Notes under the pieces: model-generated | What the model was told of the DNA's origin: nothing | What the model saw: only the letters and a program-made list of their open reading frames with translations | The model's database searches: none | Shown: positions 43,490 through 56,630 of the stretch, piece by piece | How the letters are laid out: every line of letters starts with the position of its first letter | Numbering within the stretch: position 1 is the first letter of the stretch | Position numbers and translations under genes: made by a program | NCBI GenBank assembly: GCA_021234155.1 | Contig: JAJEKV010000342.1 | Span: 186,001 to 250,000, forward strand | Length of the DNA: 64,000 nucleotides | From: Isoetes taiwanensis | Taxonomy: Eukaryota; Streptophyta; Lycopodiopsida; Isoetales; Isoetaceae | Reading direction: 5' to 3'

Positions 43490-46400
43490 TTTTAATGAAA
43501 TTGTGCTTTGCGGGCACACTGCATAAATTGCATAGACAGCTTCAATACCGGCCCCCGTAGGGACACAAACGAAGTCCGCGGCATCCATAACCTCCTCGGA
43601 GGTATGATCCCAACAAACCCACCGACGCCGTAGAGCCAATAACCGGATGCAACGGCTGGCCGTGCACTAGTAATCGAACATACGCCTTTGATATGGGCAA
43701 ACTTGGGCAGTGTCCGAGGGCATGACATTCATCCTCAATCGCACCGGTGGCAACACCGGGCAAAGCCTTTGCCCCGCGGCTTCACGAGCCCAACGCCTGC
43801 TTCAACGCGGAGGCGATGTGCCCCCGCGCTTAATGGAAGCTATAAGCCCGCTTTCTTCATGGGTAGCCTGGGTGTACAAGTATGGTGTGGGCCTCTTGTG
43901 AGCCTAGGATTGACTTGTCACGATAGTGTGCCGCCTAACATGTGTCGAGCCTCCCGCATCCCACGTACCGCGAAGGAAAGTAGCATCAAGGTATAGTTTA
44001 AGTGCCTCGCGATCTTTCTTTTTGTCCCGACCTGACATCCGCTTGCACGCGCACACCCCAACCGGAGGAGAACCACCGAGCCGCTTGTCTTTCCAGCAGG
44101 ATTTCAGCTGGGGACCCATTGCCGCGGGCCAAAGCAAGGCGGGCAAGCGCAGTATCAGCCCATAGCGACCACCTTTGGAAGTAAACGATATGGCGCCCAA
44201 TGCAGCCCGCTGAAGGGGTAGAAATCCTGCCTCCGGAGTAGGATCTGCACGGAACTGCGGACTTCACCCCTGTGGCCCGTGCCAAGAAGGCCTTCGCGAC
44301 TGCCGAGGTCATTCCGGTGTTGAGGGATATCACCGACCCCAAACTTCGCCCTGATACAAAAGGGCCGCTCAACCAAGGCCCTAAACAAATGTGATCGTGA
44401 CCCTGTGCATACAACTCGCCTTTGTGGTTGTTGTTCTCGCATGGCATATAGTGCTTTCCAACCCGCAGCGACCCGCAACCCGATAGCCGCATCCCAATGG
44501 GTGGTAGTTGAGAACTCAATCCCCAAGTACTTGTAGGTCGGCCACCTGCCACCTCTACCTCGCCTCGGTAAGTGAATGTGGGAAGCCTTGGTCGACGGGA
44601 TGATGCAACTAGCAAGATTCCTAGTTTTGGCCAAGTTAACTTGCATGCCGCTGAATTGGCAAAAGTGTCAAGAGCATCCAGTGGACGCTGCATGTCCTCT
44701 CGAGTATAGGCCATGAGGTTGACATCGTCAAGATATATGAGTTGCCGGATTGTGTGATGCACGATATGTGCGCCCGCTTTACCTCCATGCTCGAGAGCCA
44801 ATCTTCCAACCGATCAATGTACAAAGCCAAAGTGTGGGGGAGAGGGGCAACCCCGACGCGACTCAATGCTATCGGGTCACCGGCCGTGTCATGGATGTGA
44901 TACGGCCCGAGCATGCCTCGCATAGCCTATATACCGATTCTCGCAAGTCCGTGGGGTCCCCACCGCCGCAATGGCCCCATAGCTTATTGCGGGTAATCGT
45001 GGTCGAATGCCTTTGCAAAATCCACCTAAAACAACAAGCATGTGTTCTGCCACGATTCCCGCTATCTTCAATCAATGTGCGTAGGTGAAGATATGATCAA
45101 TGATGGAATGTCCAATAAACCTCGCCGTGTAAGAGTCGCACTCGCTTCCTCCGCCCATATTGTCACCGCTTTCAAGGATGCCCGACCAACAGTTTTGCAA
45201 AGAGAGAGCTGACCATAATAGTGCGGTAGTTGGCCGGACATTGAGGGTCCCCGCTTTGTATATGGGCACTACTCTACTAGTGGTCCATTAGTAGGGAAGC
45301 CCTTCGCGAATGCTTTATTGAACAATGCCGCGGAGAACAAAGCACCCAGTGGAGGCCCGCTCCCCATTTCGTAAGCTCAACCGCATGCCATCTTAAATTT
45401 GTCCTTCCCATTAGCTAGGCCAGAGGGCCCATGATGACATCCCCTCCGCGGATAAACCGCAGCCATGCCTATCTGTGGAGGGATCTGTGCCCTCGCCCCG
45501 AAGGGGTCATACAGTCAAGGTGCAGAAATCGTACTCCATTGCTCGAGGTGATGTTCCCTGTGGGGGCTGTGTGCTTGCTCAAGACCCTTCTCTCACGTCT
45601 CCGGGTGCTTCTGGGCCCAGAGACCAAACATCTGCATTCTCGATGCTCTGCGAGGTATCCGCCTTCTTGTTCTTGAGAAAGGAGCGGTATTGACCGACGG
45701 CGCCTGTGGGCTTAGAGATGGGATGCTGATCACGGAGTGCGCTTGAGCTCCCACACTCATCATCAAACCATCTGGCCATGGGAAGGTGGTGGTGCTCGAG
45801 GCTTGCCGTGAGCGGCCTCTCCCAAAGCATCTTTCCGCAGCCGGGGCGGTGTGAGTCACCGAGCGCATTGTTCTTGAAGTGTGGGAGTTGCGCCGGCCCC
45901 GCCAAATGGATCATGCTCAAGCAGCCGGGTATAGGTCCCCCCAGACGGCCGTAGTCCAGCGCACTGGGCACCCAAAGGTGTTGAGGGCGAGGGTGCACGG
46001 GAGCTTCCCTAATCGGAGATGCATGAACAGGGGCCGGTGGTCGGAGTCTACTTCCCGCCCCGGAGTGGTTCGTCTCCGGATGGAAAATGAGTAAACAGTG
46101 TGCAGACCCCGAACCTCAACCAGCAGATAATCCACTACACCGGAGCCCCTTGGTTCTCCGCCTACAAGTGCAAAGACCGGAAGACGGCCATTGCACCAAC
46201 CCATTGCATAAACCAGGTCAAAGATACTACCAAAGAACAAAGAATCGCCCGCCATAGCGCCGGAATATGGTCGTCATCTGATATCCTGGACCAAGCCACC
46301 TCTGGGTTCAGCAGAAGGCGCCCTTCCGCGGGGGCTCAAATTTTGGAACCCGCTTTCCCCTCGTATGCGTGCATTAAAGTCGCCAACATAATAACCGCCT

Positions 46401-47990
46401 AACCGCTTGTGCGGGCCAGATGTCATCATATAGATCGACATAAGGCTCCAATCGATCCACATCCGGAATGAGTGTTATAAAAGCTGTTTCAAAGATGTGG
46501 AAAGTAGCATGCCGCTATGAGGAGAGTGTCGCCACGGCCATGTCGCACGCCGCACTCCACAAGTAGCGATTGTACTTTATCGCTTTTGTGCAACGTGAGA
46601 CCGAGTGCCTCAAAAAGGTTGCACGCAGTAGTAGCAGTAACCCCGCCATGCCCTCGCTGTTCAGGTGCACTCATTGAACACCGAGAAATGCAGATAGCCT
46701 CGAAATGGCAACAGGCTCTCGTGATGCTCCCATGTTTCCATGAGGAAAATGAGATCCATATCCGTGCAATAGAGTTGAGACTCTCGGCTTTTCTGTGGGA
46801 AGCCCCGACAGCTTCCAAGACACCATCCGGAGGTACGCTCCTATTTGTCGGCATTCGATGTGGGCGGATGATCCGTCCGGTTGCGGGGGGCGTGTCGCGG
46901 CGCTTTGAAAGCGGCCCCGTCGGGCGGGCGGGAGGCGAGGAGGTCGCGATAGGGGTACCGCCGCAGCAGCAGCAGCCCAGGAGGAGTAGCAGCGGCGGCG
47001 CATTACCGGCTACCTCGGCAGGGCGCCGGCCTGAAAAATGCGGAAGCTTGCCCCGGACAAGGCACGCAGCCCCCTCTGACGACGGACGTCCTCGACACAG
47101 GCCACCTTTGCGTAGGACTCTGTTGCATGGTGAGATCTGGTCAACATCTGAGCAGTCCCCTTCAGTTGTCTACTCGGCGCAGGATGGCCTCCCATACTGC
47201 ATGTCCGCCACCGCGAAGGTGACAACACGCGGCGTCGCAGGCGCGGAGCCCCAAGGCGGCTCGCTTAGCAATTTGTACCGCAAATGGAATGCCATTCGAG
47301 ATAGGATCTCATCCTGAACGCTTTTGGTGAGATCTTCTCTGCCTCCTCCGAAAAGTCCATGCACCACCACATTATGGCGCCGGCGGCCCCGCCCCGGCCG
47401 CCTCATCGAAGTCGAGGGGCAACATTAGCTGTCCCAGCCAGGACGCCTGCTATGGAGGTGTGGGCTGCTCACGGCCGGGGCGTGTGGTGTGCGAGATGGA
47501 GGAGGTGGGCGCGCCCTGTCACCGCTTGACGACCAGGGGCGCGGGGGGCACGCGGCGCTATTGTCCCTCGTGTTGCAGCCTCTCGGGCCGCTGGGAGTCG
47601 GAGCCTAGCTCTGTTGGAATCTGTTTGCGGCCAACTCATTTGTGCAAAGGCCGCGTGTTCATGGACCCGAGCATGGACCTCGGTCGCTGGGCAATGGTTG
47701 CTTTGAGCTCCCGGATCTCGATCTTTGTGTCTCACCCTACTGTGGGGTTCACCGGCTTCGGTTGGTTTCGGGACGATGGTTCCGGGCGTTTGTATCCGCG
47801 TTGGCATGCCCGACTCGAAGGGGAAATAGTTGCCACCAGATCCCCGCTCCACACCCCGCTTGTCGCAGATGCCATAGCGTCTCCACGGTGGTGAGGAGGG
47901 AATCCACCTTGAAGCTCGAAGTCGGCAAGGCCACCTTTATCCTGTTGCCTCTCAAAGTGGGCAAGCTGGCCCGGCTTCTAACCGGCGCGT
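43490..47990 (-). pseudogene. GC-rich LINE (LINE-2), nearly full length, decayed
   Basis: On the minus strand, 5' to 3': an ORF1-like part with NVVVHGLFGGGREDLTKSV (about 47170-47390) preceded by RGNRIKVALPTSSFKVDSLL; an endonuclease with SDKVQSLLVECGVRHGRGDT (about 46540), YYVGDFNARIRGESGF (about 46380), VDYLLVEVRGLHTVYSFSI (about 46110) and a linker to about 45600; RT with VPIYKAGTLNVRP (about 45250), ARFIGHSIIDHIFTYAH, LPLSPTLWLC (about 44860), RQLIYLDDVNLMAYTREDM (about 44730) and MQVNLAKTRNLASCIIP (about 44640), YKYLGIEFSTTTHWD; and a C-terminal region with EDECHALGHCPSLP (about 43730). RT and endonuclease copy LINE RNA into DNA. YLDD replaces YADD. Many frameshifts. GC content is clearly above the surroundings, and it is nested in the giant element. 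Confidence 0.82.
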
Positions 47991-48189
47991 GATATGGTCT
48001 CCATGTATCCGTAACCGTTGCCTTTCCATCGCCAACCGCCTATTTTGAGCACATGGGATGCCGAGGGATTGTATCTCCCTGCCAATCCCCGCTAATCCGG
48101 TTACATTATTCTCGATCCGTTCCTCGGAGAGGGGTACTCATGCGCTATGGCGTAAGCCCCTTGGCAACATGCTTTACGCCTCAAGGCAA

Positions 48190-49115
48190 TGCTAGAGATA
48201 GTGGTCTTGGAAGCCTTCACATATTAACCGACGAGGTTTTATGTGACATTTTTGGACCGGGTGAGTGCAAAAGATTTGGGATGTTTGAGCTTAGTTAGCA
48301 GAGCCATGTATGTATTTTGCCATCGATAATCTTTGGAGAAACCCGGTTTTTAGAAGAAATGAAGGGAGACTTTACTTTAACGGGCCGGAAGGACACATTT
48401 GTAGCAAAGCAAGATCCGTGCTTTCATCATCGCCATCATGTACCAAGGTATGCAATTTGTTTGTTATATTAGTATAATAAAAAGGCTAGAATTTGTCTTG
48501 CATCTTCTAAAATGTACTAACATAAACGGTGATTCCTTGTCTCGTGTAAAGCACTTTTACTCGATTATCCGCTCCAAAGCCGGCTCAGGTTAGTTTGGAG
48601 ATAAAAAGAATGGTTAATAAGAGACAACATTGAACTAAGAAGTAAATTGTCCCCGAAGAGTTTATCGCTGAATTTGAGGAACCCAATACACTGTATTTAT
48701 AACAGATGCTCTTGAGGGCCTGGCCCTGACCGGTAAAGTGGGATAGGGATTACCCGCTAAAACATGCACAAAATATGTCAATGGCTGCAGGAGACCGTAA
48801 GCATGAAGTGGAAGACTACTTTGTGTATGTGTATCGGACGTTAAGGAAGAACCACCGCTATACATTTTTTATTCCAACTTTGGGAAAAATGTCCGCAGCT
48901 GGCCAGATTATGACATTCCAATTTATTTCAAGGATGACCCGTTTTCAATCCTTGGCAATGATAGACCAGATTTTCGGCTTATAATGGGACCAGCCGAGAT
49001 CCGGTTCTTCTTTCCATATTGATCCTAATAAAGACTTCCGCATGGAATGCGGTGATCGAGGTTCTAAGAAGTGGATCCTTTGCAAGAATCCATACGAAAA
49101 TGTGAGGATTTAACT
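48190..49115 (+). pseudogene. F-box/JmjC gene fragment (JMJD6-clade, JMJ21-like)
   Basis: An F-box-like start, LGSLHILTDEVLCDIFG (about 48208-48258), is followed by SRAMYVF and LWRNPVFRRNEGRLYF (about 48298-48380), a probable intron (about 48449-48552), a linker with LSPEEFIAEFEEPNT and ITDALEGL (about 48640-48715), and a JmjC core: VEDYFVYVYR, GKNVRSWPDYDIPIYFKDDP, FSILGNDRPDFRLIMGPA, RSGSSFHIDPN, TSAWNAVIEV and SKKWILCKNPYEN (48790-49105). HxD of the Fe(II) site (HID) and the RSGS/TSAWN blocks are typical of JMJD6-like plant proteins, which are 2-oxoglutarate oxygenases. At least three frameshifts and intact intron remnants show a decayed genomic capture, not a processed copy. The C-terminal half is missing. 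Confidence 0.75.
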
Positions 49116-50335
49116 GAGCCTAGTAGCTTCCCGTAAGATCTCGCTGTTCGCTTTGCGCTTGTAAAAATTTTTAGATTTTTTAGCCGGAGTTGGGAGCTGA
49201 TGTGTGGAGGTCCGAGCATTTTAGGGGCCCGGTGGTAAGAAACAAATAAGCGCTGTTGCTTGGGGAAAAGGATCCCAACAATTTGACACCGGATCATTTA
49301 CATTTGCAAGATCAAAGCCCTCACATTTCACCGCTTGAGCTAGCGCCAGATAACCATATTGAGGTTTTCAAGAAAGCGCTTAGAACAGGGTTGCGCCAGA
49401 GAGAAGATGGAGGGTGGTATGGCGTAAGAATCGGCAAGAATCGATGTCCGTTGAGGAAAGAACGCCTTTAATGGTTGCTTTAGCTAAAACCCGGCGAGAA
49501 TGGAAGGCTAGACTAGGGATAGACTCGCACTGGGTGATGCAACATCTTTGTCTAATTTCTGTGAGAGGTAAGTAAAAGAATGTTTTAAAACCTTTAGAAT
49601 GGCAAAAGTGTGAATGTACATGCGGCATCATATTATTGTCATTGCTTTGGCTTTTTTGCACAAGACCACGGCATGTTCAAGTATCTATCTATAGCAGGAT
49701 GTGCAAATTTTTCTTCAAAAGGGAAAGCTTTTAGCTTTGTTAAATCTCAATCCTCTTTCTTTCCCTTTTAGGTTCTCCACTTGTTGCCGGCAGAGCTTAG
49801 CATATGTTTTTCATGAGCTTCTTTCTATCAATCTTTGTCCAACTCGAGCAATTTTTTCGCACATGACTTATGAAGCTTTTATCTTGTGAGGGAGCTGGTT
49901 TCGTGAACTCAATGCTAGGTCTCAAGAACTTAGTGCGTGAGTTACAAGTTTATTTCAATATGTTTGGAATACTTTTCACGCACTAATTTTTTATTTTAAA
50001 TCTACCTTTTGCTTATTTGCACCATTTGAGCTAATGTCCCGTTTGACCGCATTACACAATGAATGTGTTAAAATGGACCAATATGGATGTAAAAAGCAAT
50101 GTACCCCTTTGCCAATCGGACTCAAGTTAAAATGGCTACAAAGAATGGAGAGGGATATTAGAAGAATATGGCTGCAAAGAATGAAGAGGGATATTAGAAG
50201 AATTGAAAGGAGCAACAGAAAGGTGGGATAATATTAATGGAAAAAATATGACAGATTGATAGGACTCTGATATGAACTCTATTTGTTACTCTTGTTTCTG
50301 AAATAATAAGAAATCTATCAAATTGTTATCGATCA
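49116..50335. other. No gene recognised
   Basis: Mixed DNA with short frames (49256-49471, 50034-50231). A near-duplicated GAGGGATATTAGAAGAAT occurs at about 50150 and 50189. Confidence 0.4.
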
Positions 50336-50760
50336 CTTATCAAAGAGTATTATTTTCAAATGATAGCAGGGTATTATCTTACAAATGATATCTGGGTGTT
50401 ATTTAAAACAGAGTATTACCTTACAAATGACAGCATGGTATCTTATTGAAACATGGTATTATATGAAATAGGGTATTATCTTACAAATTACAATAGGGTA
50501 TTATCTTACAAATTACAATAGGTTATCATCTGAAACGGAGTATTATCTGAAATATGAAATGGGGTATTATCTTACAAAATAAGAATAGGGTATAAATTTA
50601 CAATCATTGAATGGGGGATTGTGGCACCAGAGATAACAGGTATTATCTTACAAATGAGGAAAAGGGGGATTGTGGCCAAATACCCCGATTCTAAAAATCC
50701 ATTTTATCCCCCATTGTTTTATAGGAAAGGGGGATTTAATAGGCACTTTTGGGGGGTGTT
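50336..50760 (+). repeat. Right subterminal minisatellite
   Basis: Units of about 25-33 bp built on GGGTATTATCTTACAAAT, some with GAAAY AGGGTATTAT variants, from 50340 to 50650; then GGGGGATT and ATCCCCC words in both orientations up to the right terminus. Confidence 0.8.
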
Positions 50761-50764
50761 TTTC

Positions 50765-50792
50765 GGGGTATAGGAGCATCTTTTTCGTTGTG
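50765..50792 (-). repeat. Right terminal inverted repeat of the giant element
   Basis: Inverse of the left end at about 23 of 28 positions, followed by ATA (50793-50795), the repeat of 27423-27425. Confidence 0.7.
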
Positions 50793-50795
50793 ATA

Positions 50796-52140
50796 CAAAT
50801 AGGAATTCCATATTAACTCCTTTCCATATGTAAATTCTTGTAATGATTTAGTGGAGAGCAGTGTGGGAGTAAAATAGGAGTGTCCTCTATCGCCTACATT
50901 ATTTAGTCTTTTTATAGACCAACTTGAATGCTGGATGCGGGGCCATGGTGGAGATGGAACGCCTATAAATGGGTATGTTCTTATGCTACTTTTATATACT
51001 GATAATGTGGTATTGCTATCTAGGAGCATAGAGGGGTTGCAAAGACATTTGATGCTTTACATTATTTCGGATGCAAAAGGCATGCAAGTTAATATGGGTA
51101 AGACTAAAGTGATTGTGTTTGGGGCAAACAAAACTGATCATTTAAAGTTCTATTATCAAGGAGAACTTGTAGAAGTTGCCAATACTACAAGTATCTTGGG
51201 ATATTAGTGGATAAGAGTCAAAATTGGAACCAAGCAGTGGAGCAAAAAGTAAACGGTGCCCTTAAAGCACTGTATGCAATGCAGCGTAGATGTGCCAAAG
51301 CAAAGATATGGAACTTTAGCTTGAAAAGAATGCTTTATATAACACCGGGTCCAATCAGATTTTGTATGGATGTGAAGTATGGGGTCTTGTATTAGAAAAA
51401 AGGTTGAGAAAGTTCAAAAGAAATTCTTTTGGTCTGAACTTGGAACAAAAAATGCAAAGTCCCTATGATATAATGTTAGCATAATGTGGGATGCTTACAT
51501 TGGAAGCAAAGGCGCTTTGTAGACTCTTTAATTATGTCTATAAGATAGATAGTATTTTTACGCCATGTGGTGTTGTATATTATGCCCCAAGAAAGTTTAC
51601 CACACTTGGCTTTGGAGGAGATATAGGCTAAGGGCTGGTTTGTCGATGCCGCCAATGGATGGCACGATGGGAGTTGAATATTTATGATTTAGCTTTGCAT
51701 AAAGATGATATCCGCACATTGGTCAAAATGAATGTTCTTCATAGGACATGGAGAGATGGAGCAAGAAAAAAAGAGTTTTATAGGACCCATATTAATTTTA
51801 CATTGCAAAGGCAAAATATTTGGCAAAGGGGATTTTATTTAAGCATAGGCATGCCATCCGCAGATGAGGCCGAGCTCACATAGATGTTGAAGTAGGCAGG
51901 TGGAATGACATTCCTCACGAGCTTAGATTATGTAAGATATGTAAGTGTGGATACTTGAAGATGAGGAACGGTACTTCTACATTGCCATGCTTATAGAGAT
52001 ATTCGAGAGAAAGTATGATGTATGCCGACACGTTGATGGCTTTCTTTGATTTTCCAGATCAATTATTAGAAGATGTGATATTTCAGAGGGTAGGGATAAT
52101 GTTTTAAGAACCTTTTATGAGTTAGAGATAGGATAGACTA
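50796..52140 (+). pseudogene. LINE-1 RT C-terminal half, continuing from 27425
   Basis: The same frame as the 5' part resumes with VNSCNDLVESSVGVK, then after a TAG ECPLSPTLFSLFIDQLECWM, LLLYTDNVVLLSRSIEGL and MQVNMGKTKVIVFGANKTDH (to about 51145), YYQGELVEVANTTSILGY, then the C-terminal region with MARWELNIYDLALHKDDIRT, EFYRTHINFTLQRQNIWQRG (51659-51883) and VGRWNDIPHELRLCKICKCG (about 51890-51950), ending near FYELEIG at 52135. The YxDD motif reads YTDN, so the catalytic second aspartate is lost. It complements the 24962-27425 part without overlap. Confidence 0.82.
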
Positions 52141-52269
52141 ATGCATTACTACTGAGGATACATTGATGATTTGTTTTATAATGTTGAATGTACAAGTTGA
52201 ACGCCTTATAGACATGGCGGTCTCACGTGCACGTAATAATCAAATTCCCCATTTCATTTCCTCTCTTTC

Positions 52270-52427
<158 letters not shown>

Positions 52428-52559
52428 TTTTTTGAAATGCAACGCCTAAATGTTCTAATGATCGGGACAAGAATTCTACGTGACATCGGTTAACTAAATT
52501 TTGGGCCTTATTTCTGGGCCGAGAAGGCCCTGGCCCGAGTTGCTTACTACATATTTAGT

Positions 52560-53420
52560 CCATTGCTAGTGTCTTTGATTTTTATTGCAACCATCTTCAT
52601 GGTTGTGTCCTTTGTGGCCTTGCTCTTGTCTTGCTTTGTTTTTTCTTTTAACCTTGTTTTGGCATTTGTTTATTTATTTATTTTATTATTTATTATTTTT
52701 TTATTATTCTATTTGTTTTGTATTTTTCCGTCTTGTGGACCTGTCTGTATTGCTCTCTCGCCTGTGGTCGGGCCTTTTTTTGTTTTTTCGTGCAACCTTC
52801 TTCTTGGGTGCTTCCCCTGGTTGCTCAGGCGCGGTTATGGCTCCTTTATTTGTTCTAGCTTTCCTTTCCTTTTTCTTTTTATTTTCCTTTTGTTGCTTGG
52901 CTTTGGCTTTTTGGTTTAATGCAATTGTTATATCTTCCATTTCCTTCTATTTGGTTTTAATTTTAATTTTTCTTTTTTCCTTCTCTTCTTTTTTTCTTAG
53001 CTTTTCTTCAAATTTTTTCCTTTTTTCCTTCTCTTCGCTGGTTTTGGCGCAGCCTGGGATCTTCTCAAGGCACGTCAGTGGCCCTCGGTGTCGCCTCCCT
53101 TGCTGTGTCGGTTTCGCTTTTTATTTTCTTTTGTTGTCATGTGTGTCGGGCTTTTGTCGCTTTTTCGCTTTTCACTGACTTTGTTGTCCACTTTATTTTT
53201 CATTTATTTATTCTTCATTGTCAGGTTGCCAAGTCCGGGTCCAACCTGCCGGGCCTCTCTTCCGCAGCTTGTTTCTACTCGCTTGGATTTGGTCCCTGCT
53301 CGCCGGTTTTCTTCCTTTTTTCCTTTGATGTTGTCTTTCTTTTTTGTCCGCTCGCTTGCTTTTCGCTTGGTTAACAAAGAATGGATTGCATATGTACGCA
53401 CTCATTACCTTGCTTTAATA
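52560..53420. other. Strongly pyrimidine-rich region
   Basis: The + strand is T/C-rich and gives hydrophobic Phe/Leu/Ser frames; the minus strand gives Lys/Arg/Glu-rich frames such as GAITAPEQPGEAPKKKVARK. The minus-strand version could be a decayed basic protein, but no family was recognised and composition alone may explain it. Confidence 0.35.
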
Positions 53421-53779
53421 TGGTTTCGATTTTGATTCCAAGTGTTTGTATGCATTCAATTACTAGATAATGATAGTTCAATATGGAGATTTTTAGTTTC
53501 TTTGTCTGCTAACCAGTCTACAGAATCCATAAACTTTGGATTTGTATACATTTAATTGTTAGATAATTAAGGTTCAATATGGAGATTTTCATTGTCTGAT
53601 AACCTGTCTACATAATCCATAACTGTATTATTTACACTTGAACTTTGGTAGCATGATTCAGGTTCTCTGTTCCATTTAATGCTAATCAAATGTGCACTTA
53701 GCATTTGTACCATCGCCTACACACGCTTATTTATTATGATAGCTCGTTCTAGTAGAATTTTTTGATGTTTTCCAATGTC
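53421..53779. other. No gene; internal short repeat
   Basis: TCAATATGGAGATTTT plus CTGTCTAC..AATCCATAA occurs at about 53479-53531 and again at 53573-53622. Confidence 0.5.
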
Positions 53780-55092
<1,313 letters not shown>

Positions 55093-55133
55093 TTTGCCAA
55101 TATCCCCATAGTTGAATGAATAGAATACAAAGA

Positions 55134-55308
55134 CAAATACAAAGATTGTACCACATTCCAAATCAGAATGAATCTTGCATGGATGGCAGGTACGATGGAG
55201 AGTATCTTTTATTTATTTTGAATGATATACATTGTGGTTTACAAAAGTTGTCTAATAATAAAGCTGCTGATGCGGACGGTCTAGTAGCTGAAATGTTCAA
55301 GTGGGCGG
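55134..55308 (+). pseudogene. LINE-1 family fragment, RT N-terminal part
   Basis: About 96% identical to 26811-26985; encodes LYHIPNQNESCMDGRYDGEY and NNKAADADGLVAEMFKWA. It ends abruptly where E3 begins. The remaining part resumes at 58023. Confidence 0.9.
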
Positions 55309-55744
55309 TTACTCCCGCATCGAGATGCCTGATGGGCATATTTGCCCTTTATTCCTCGACCGAATGTACATAGCGATCCTCGCTTGTGGGGTATGCCTGT
55401 ACAAGTTTTTGTGTAATCAGTATATTGAGGTTTGCAAAATACTATAAGGTTTGAAGGAATGTACTTAATGGAGTTGTACATGTATTGTAAGTTTTAGGGC
55501 TCTCGCCTCTACGAACCCCCGTGAATATGCACCCAAACCAAAGGGGTTTCGTGGGGATTTTTATTTAAATGCATTGAATGCAATGGTTTGTGTTAATAAT
55601 GTTAATGGTAATTATGTATTGGTCGTTATATCAAAATTTGGCCCTTCGGCCCTAAAACAAAAGGAAAAAAGAAAAACTTTAAGGACGTAAATATTAATTA
55701 TTAATTCAAGAGATTGTATAAAACATCAAGGACATTAGATTACA

Positions 55745-56050
55745 TTTTCATGTGCATGTAATATTGCATGTGCATGAAGATTCCTAAGTGCATATGAATC
55801 ATGCTACAAAATGATATTAGAGCTAAAAACAAGCCATTACACCTAATGTTAAGTGCGGCATAATACCATGATAAGATAAGATAAGATAAGATAAGATAAG
55901 ATAAGATAAGATAAGATAAGATAAGATAAGATAAGATAAGAAATTTAAGATAAGATCCAAGGGAACCCAACGGGTTATGGGACGGCACATGCAAGGGCAA
56001 TGTGACCCATCTAAAAACCTCGGGACTAGGCTCCATCACCAAACACAATA
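55745..56050 (-). mobile_element. Short retroposon with (TTATC)n tail
   Basis: On the minus strand: TGGTGATGGAGCCTAGTCCC, GAGGTTTTTAGATGGGTC, then GTCCCATAACCCGTTGGG, TTCCCTTGGATC and about 14 TTATC units (55871-55940 on +). The block GTCCCATA..CC..TTGG...CC.TGGA also occurs in the 3' end of H3, so this looks like a relative with another tail. Confidence 0.55.
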
Positions 56051-56630
56051 ACCAAATATTAAAAGGCTACCAAGAATAAGATAAGATAATGCTAATGCGA
56101 AAGTGGTAAACTTATGCTTCTAAAATTATCTAGACATAGCCACCCAAGGATTGGAAGGCCATTGATCTAGAATAATTGTTGCGCCCCCCGCCACATCGCC
56201 CATTTCTTTTTGCAAAAGGGCTGCCCTCACCTTGCAGAGCTCCTCCTTACGGTTACACAATTGAAGAGGGGAGAGGTCCTCCTGTACTGAGAGAAACTAG
56301 TCCCTCTGAGATGGTTTCCATGCAATCCATGTTACAATTTTTTATTATCAAACAAATGCTTTGTCGCTAGAATAACATAATAAGTATGCAACCCCGCCTC
56401 AAGCACAATTTATCTATAAATAGAATTGCAAAATATTTCACATTCATGTCATTACATCATGATTGAGAAAAGAGCTTACTCCAGCTTGCAAACAACGTGA
56501 GCCCTTAAATTCATCTCCACTTGCATGAGTGCCTTATTCCAAATGCACTATCCTTGAAAGGTGTTGGATTAACTCCAAAGCCAGGCCTGGGTATGCTATT
56601 TAGTTCTCCCGTGCATCTACAAGACTGTGG

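Larger units (their letters stand above)
27426..50792. mobile_element. Giant CACTA-like transposon (23.4 kb) inserted in LINE-1
   Basis: Left end CACAATGAAAAACGTGCTC (27426); right end on the minus strand CACAACGAAAAAGATGCTC (50792); both then reach a CCCC run. ATA flanks both sides (27423-27425 and 50793-50795). Removing 23,370 bp (7,790 codons) joins the two LINE-1 parts in the same frame within the RT domain. CAC...GTG ends, a 3-bp duplication and subterminal tandem repeats at both sides fit the CACTA/EnSpm superfamily, although its usual start is CACTA. I recognise no tnp2-type transposase inside. Cargo: a Crypton-like recombinase gene, a DUF7869-type gene, a palindrome field, unrecognised coding sequence, a nested LINE and a JmjC gene fragment. 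The alternative is a non-autonomous or composite element moved by another copy. Confidence 0.72.

Noticed and set aside
46517-47317. 266-residue + frame in GC-rich DNA
   Set aside because: The real coding strand is minus (LINE-2 ORF1 and endonuclease); high GC leaves opposite frames open.
52563-53435. Long hydrophobic + frames that look like multi-pass membrane proteins
   Set aside because: The strand is T-rich throughout; hydrophobicity follows from composition and no family pattern is present.
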